DNA of 6,725 nucleotides from JAGNNV01 sp031392925 (lineage in GTDB: Bacteria; Acidobacteriota; Vicinamibacteria; Fen-336; JAGNNV01). The stretch is taken from contig JANMVV010000010.1 in assembly GCA_031392925.1 (NCBI GenBank), forward strand, positions 1 to 6,725, read 5' to 3'. This document shows, piece by piece, positions 5,678-6,725 of this stretch (position 1 is its first letter; the number at the start of each line of letters is the position of its first letter). The notes beneath the pieces are model-generated. The model made no database searches. It saw only the letters and a list, made by a program, of their open reading frames with translations, and was not told where the DNA came from. Position numbers and translations under genes: made by a program.

Positions 5678-6725
5678 ATGAGCCCGAAAGCGCGCCGTCC
5701 GAAAAAGCCCTTCCGTCTCGCCCTTCTCACCGGAGGCGGCGACTGTCCCGGCCTCAATGCGGTCATCCGCGCCGCCGCGCGCTCCGCCTTCGCGCTCGGC
5801 TGGGAGGTCTTCGGCATCGAGGACGGCTTCGAGGGCCTGCTCACCAAGCGCGCCCATCAGCTCCAGCCGCGAGACGTGCGCGGGATCCTGCATCTGGGCG
5901 GCACCATTCTCGGCACCTCGAACCGCGTCAGCCCCTTCCGGGCCGAGCGGCGCGGCGCGGGCAGCACCGAGCCGGTCGACGGCGATCGCTCCGCCGAAGT
6001 GGTCCGCAACTTCAAGTCCATGGGCTTCGACGCCCTCATCGCCATCGGCGGCGACGGCACCCTGAGCATCGCGCTGCGGCTGGCCGGCAAGGGCATCCCC
6101 GTGGTGGGTGTGCCGAAGACGATCGACAACGACATCGAGCAGACCTCGGTCACATTCGGCTTCGACACCGCGGTCTCTACCGCGACCGACGCCATCGACA
6201 AGCTCCACCCCACCACGGAAGCGCACGGCCGGGTGATGGTGGTCGAACTGATGGGCCGCAACGCGGGATTCATCGCTCTCAACTCCGGTGTGGCGGGCGG
6301 AGCCGACGTCATTCTCATCCCGGAGATCCCCTTCGACCTCGACCTCGTGTGCAACAAGATCCGCGAACGCGAAAAGGGCCACCGCGGCGGCTACTTCTCC
6401 ATCGTAGTGGTGGCCGAGGGGGCTCGAAGCAAGGGCGGCAAGGTACATCTTCGAGCCACGGACCACGGAGAGGCGCCGCGCCTGGGTGGCATCGGCCAGT
6501 GGGTCGCGGAAGAGATCGCGAAGCGAACCGGCAAGGAGACCCGCAGCCTGGTCCTCGGCCATCTCCAGCGGGGCGGCCCCCCCACCACGTTCGACCGCCT
6601 GCTCGGGACGCGCTTCGGCGCGGCCGCGGTGCGCGCGGTCAAAGACGGCGACTTCGAAACCATGGTCGCTCTCAAGCCGCCCACCATCGTCCGCGTCCCC
6701 CTGAAGGTCGCAGTCGGCGGCGGCA
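5678..6725 (+). CDS. pfkA: 6-phosphofructokinase, group III-like, predicted ATP-dependent (partial, C-terminus off window)
   Basis: Phosphorylates fructose 6-phosphate to fructose 1,6-bisphosphate, the committing step of glycolysis, in the cytosol. From the ATG at 5678, 349 codons reach the right edge without a stop; only a short C-terminal part should be missing if it has the usual family length. Motifs in order: TGGGDCPGLNAVIR (18-31, nucleotide loop), GTSNR (79-83), IGGDGT (123-128), PKTIDND (146-152, catalytic base D150), MGRNAGFIAL (192-201, fructose 6-phosphate), AEGA (246-249) and GHLQRGGPPTTFDR (294-307). The donor-selecting positions are G127 (E. coli G104; aspartate in classical PPi enzymes) and K147 (E. 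coli G124; lysine in PPi enzymes). This Gly/Lys pair occurs in ATP-using members such as the Streptomyces and trypanosomal enzymes, so ATP is favoured, though PPi use is not excluded. The basic start (MSPKARRPKK) precedes the fold. No in-frame upstream start is better and no clear Shine-Dalgarno is visible. Confidence 0.93.
   Translation, partial: MSPKARRPKKPFRLALLTGGGDCPGLNAVIRAAARSAFALGWEVFGIEDGFEGLLTKRAHQLQPRDVRGILHLGGTILGTSNRVSPFRAERRGAGSTEPVDGDRSAEVVRNFKSMGFDALIAIGGDGTLSIALRLAGKGIPVVGVPKTIDNDIEQTSVTFGFDTAVSTATDAIDKLHPTTEAHGRVMVVELMGRNAGFIALNSGVAGGADVILIPEIPFDLDLVCNKIREREKGHRGGYFSIVVVAEGARSKGGKVHLRATDHGEAPRLGGIGQWVAEEIAKRTGKETRSLVLGHLQRGGPPTTFDRLLGTRFGAAAVRAVKDGDFETMVALKPPTIVRVPLKVAVGGG

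Noticed and set aside
5576..6562. 328-codon minus-strand open frame opposite the phosphofructokinase
   Set aside because: The plus strand has all phosphofructokinase motifs in order. The antisense product is low-complexity Ala/Arg/Gly/Asp-rich with no known motif.

Overview
The window is GC-rich, with G or C at most third codon positions, and is densely coding on both strands. An O-antigen-ligase-type membrane protein points to a Gram-negative (outer-membrane) bacterium. The gene set would suit a soil, sediment or water organism, but the phylum cannot be fixed from this sequence. I see no tRNA or rRNA, CRISPR array, transposase or phage gene. Five protein genes account for almost everything; the two outer ones are cut by the window edges.

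Layout from left to right: (1) a minus-strand FAD-dependent oxidoreductase of the fumarate reductase / ketosteroid dehydrogenase type, C-terminus outside the window (1-1022). (2) A 126-bp divergent gap. (3) A plus-strand Xaa-Pro dipeptidase, pepQ (1149-2456), with all five metal ligands. (4) A minus-strand pair: a class II CPD photolyase (4083-5579) whose TGA stop overlaps the TTG start of an O-antigen ligase family protein (2431-4086). The ligase converges on pepQ and the two coding ends overlap by 26 bp. (5) A 98-bp divergent gap with a perfect 12-bp palindrome. (6) A plus-strand 6-phosphofructokinase (5678 to the right edge), nearly complete.

Functionally this looks like a mixed housekeeping neighbourhood (peptide turnover, glycolysis, light-driven DNA repair, surface-glycan transfer) rather than one pathway. 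The only real coupling is the photolyase-ligase overlap. The most unusual item is the ligase: its periplasmic loop carries a roughly 110-residue insert resembling an Ig-like/NBR1-type beta-sandwich, and the histidine of the WaaL signature H[NSQ]X9GXX[GTY] is replaced by asparagine. Other points worth a look are stem-loops over the start regions of both minus-strand lead genes, the palindrome upstream of the phosphofructokinase, a Gly/Lys phosphoryl-donor signature in that enzyme, and a codon-atypical C-terminal tail on the ligase that crosses a hairpin and the end of pepQ. I did not find convincing evidence of a wholly new multi-gene system.
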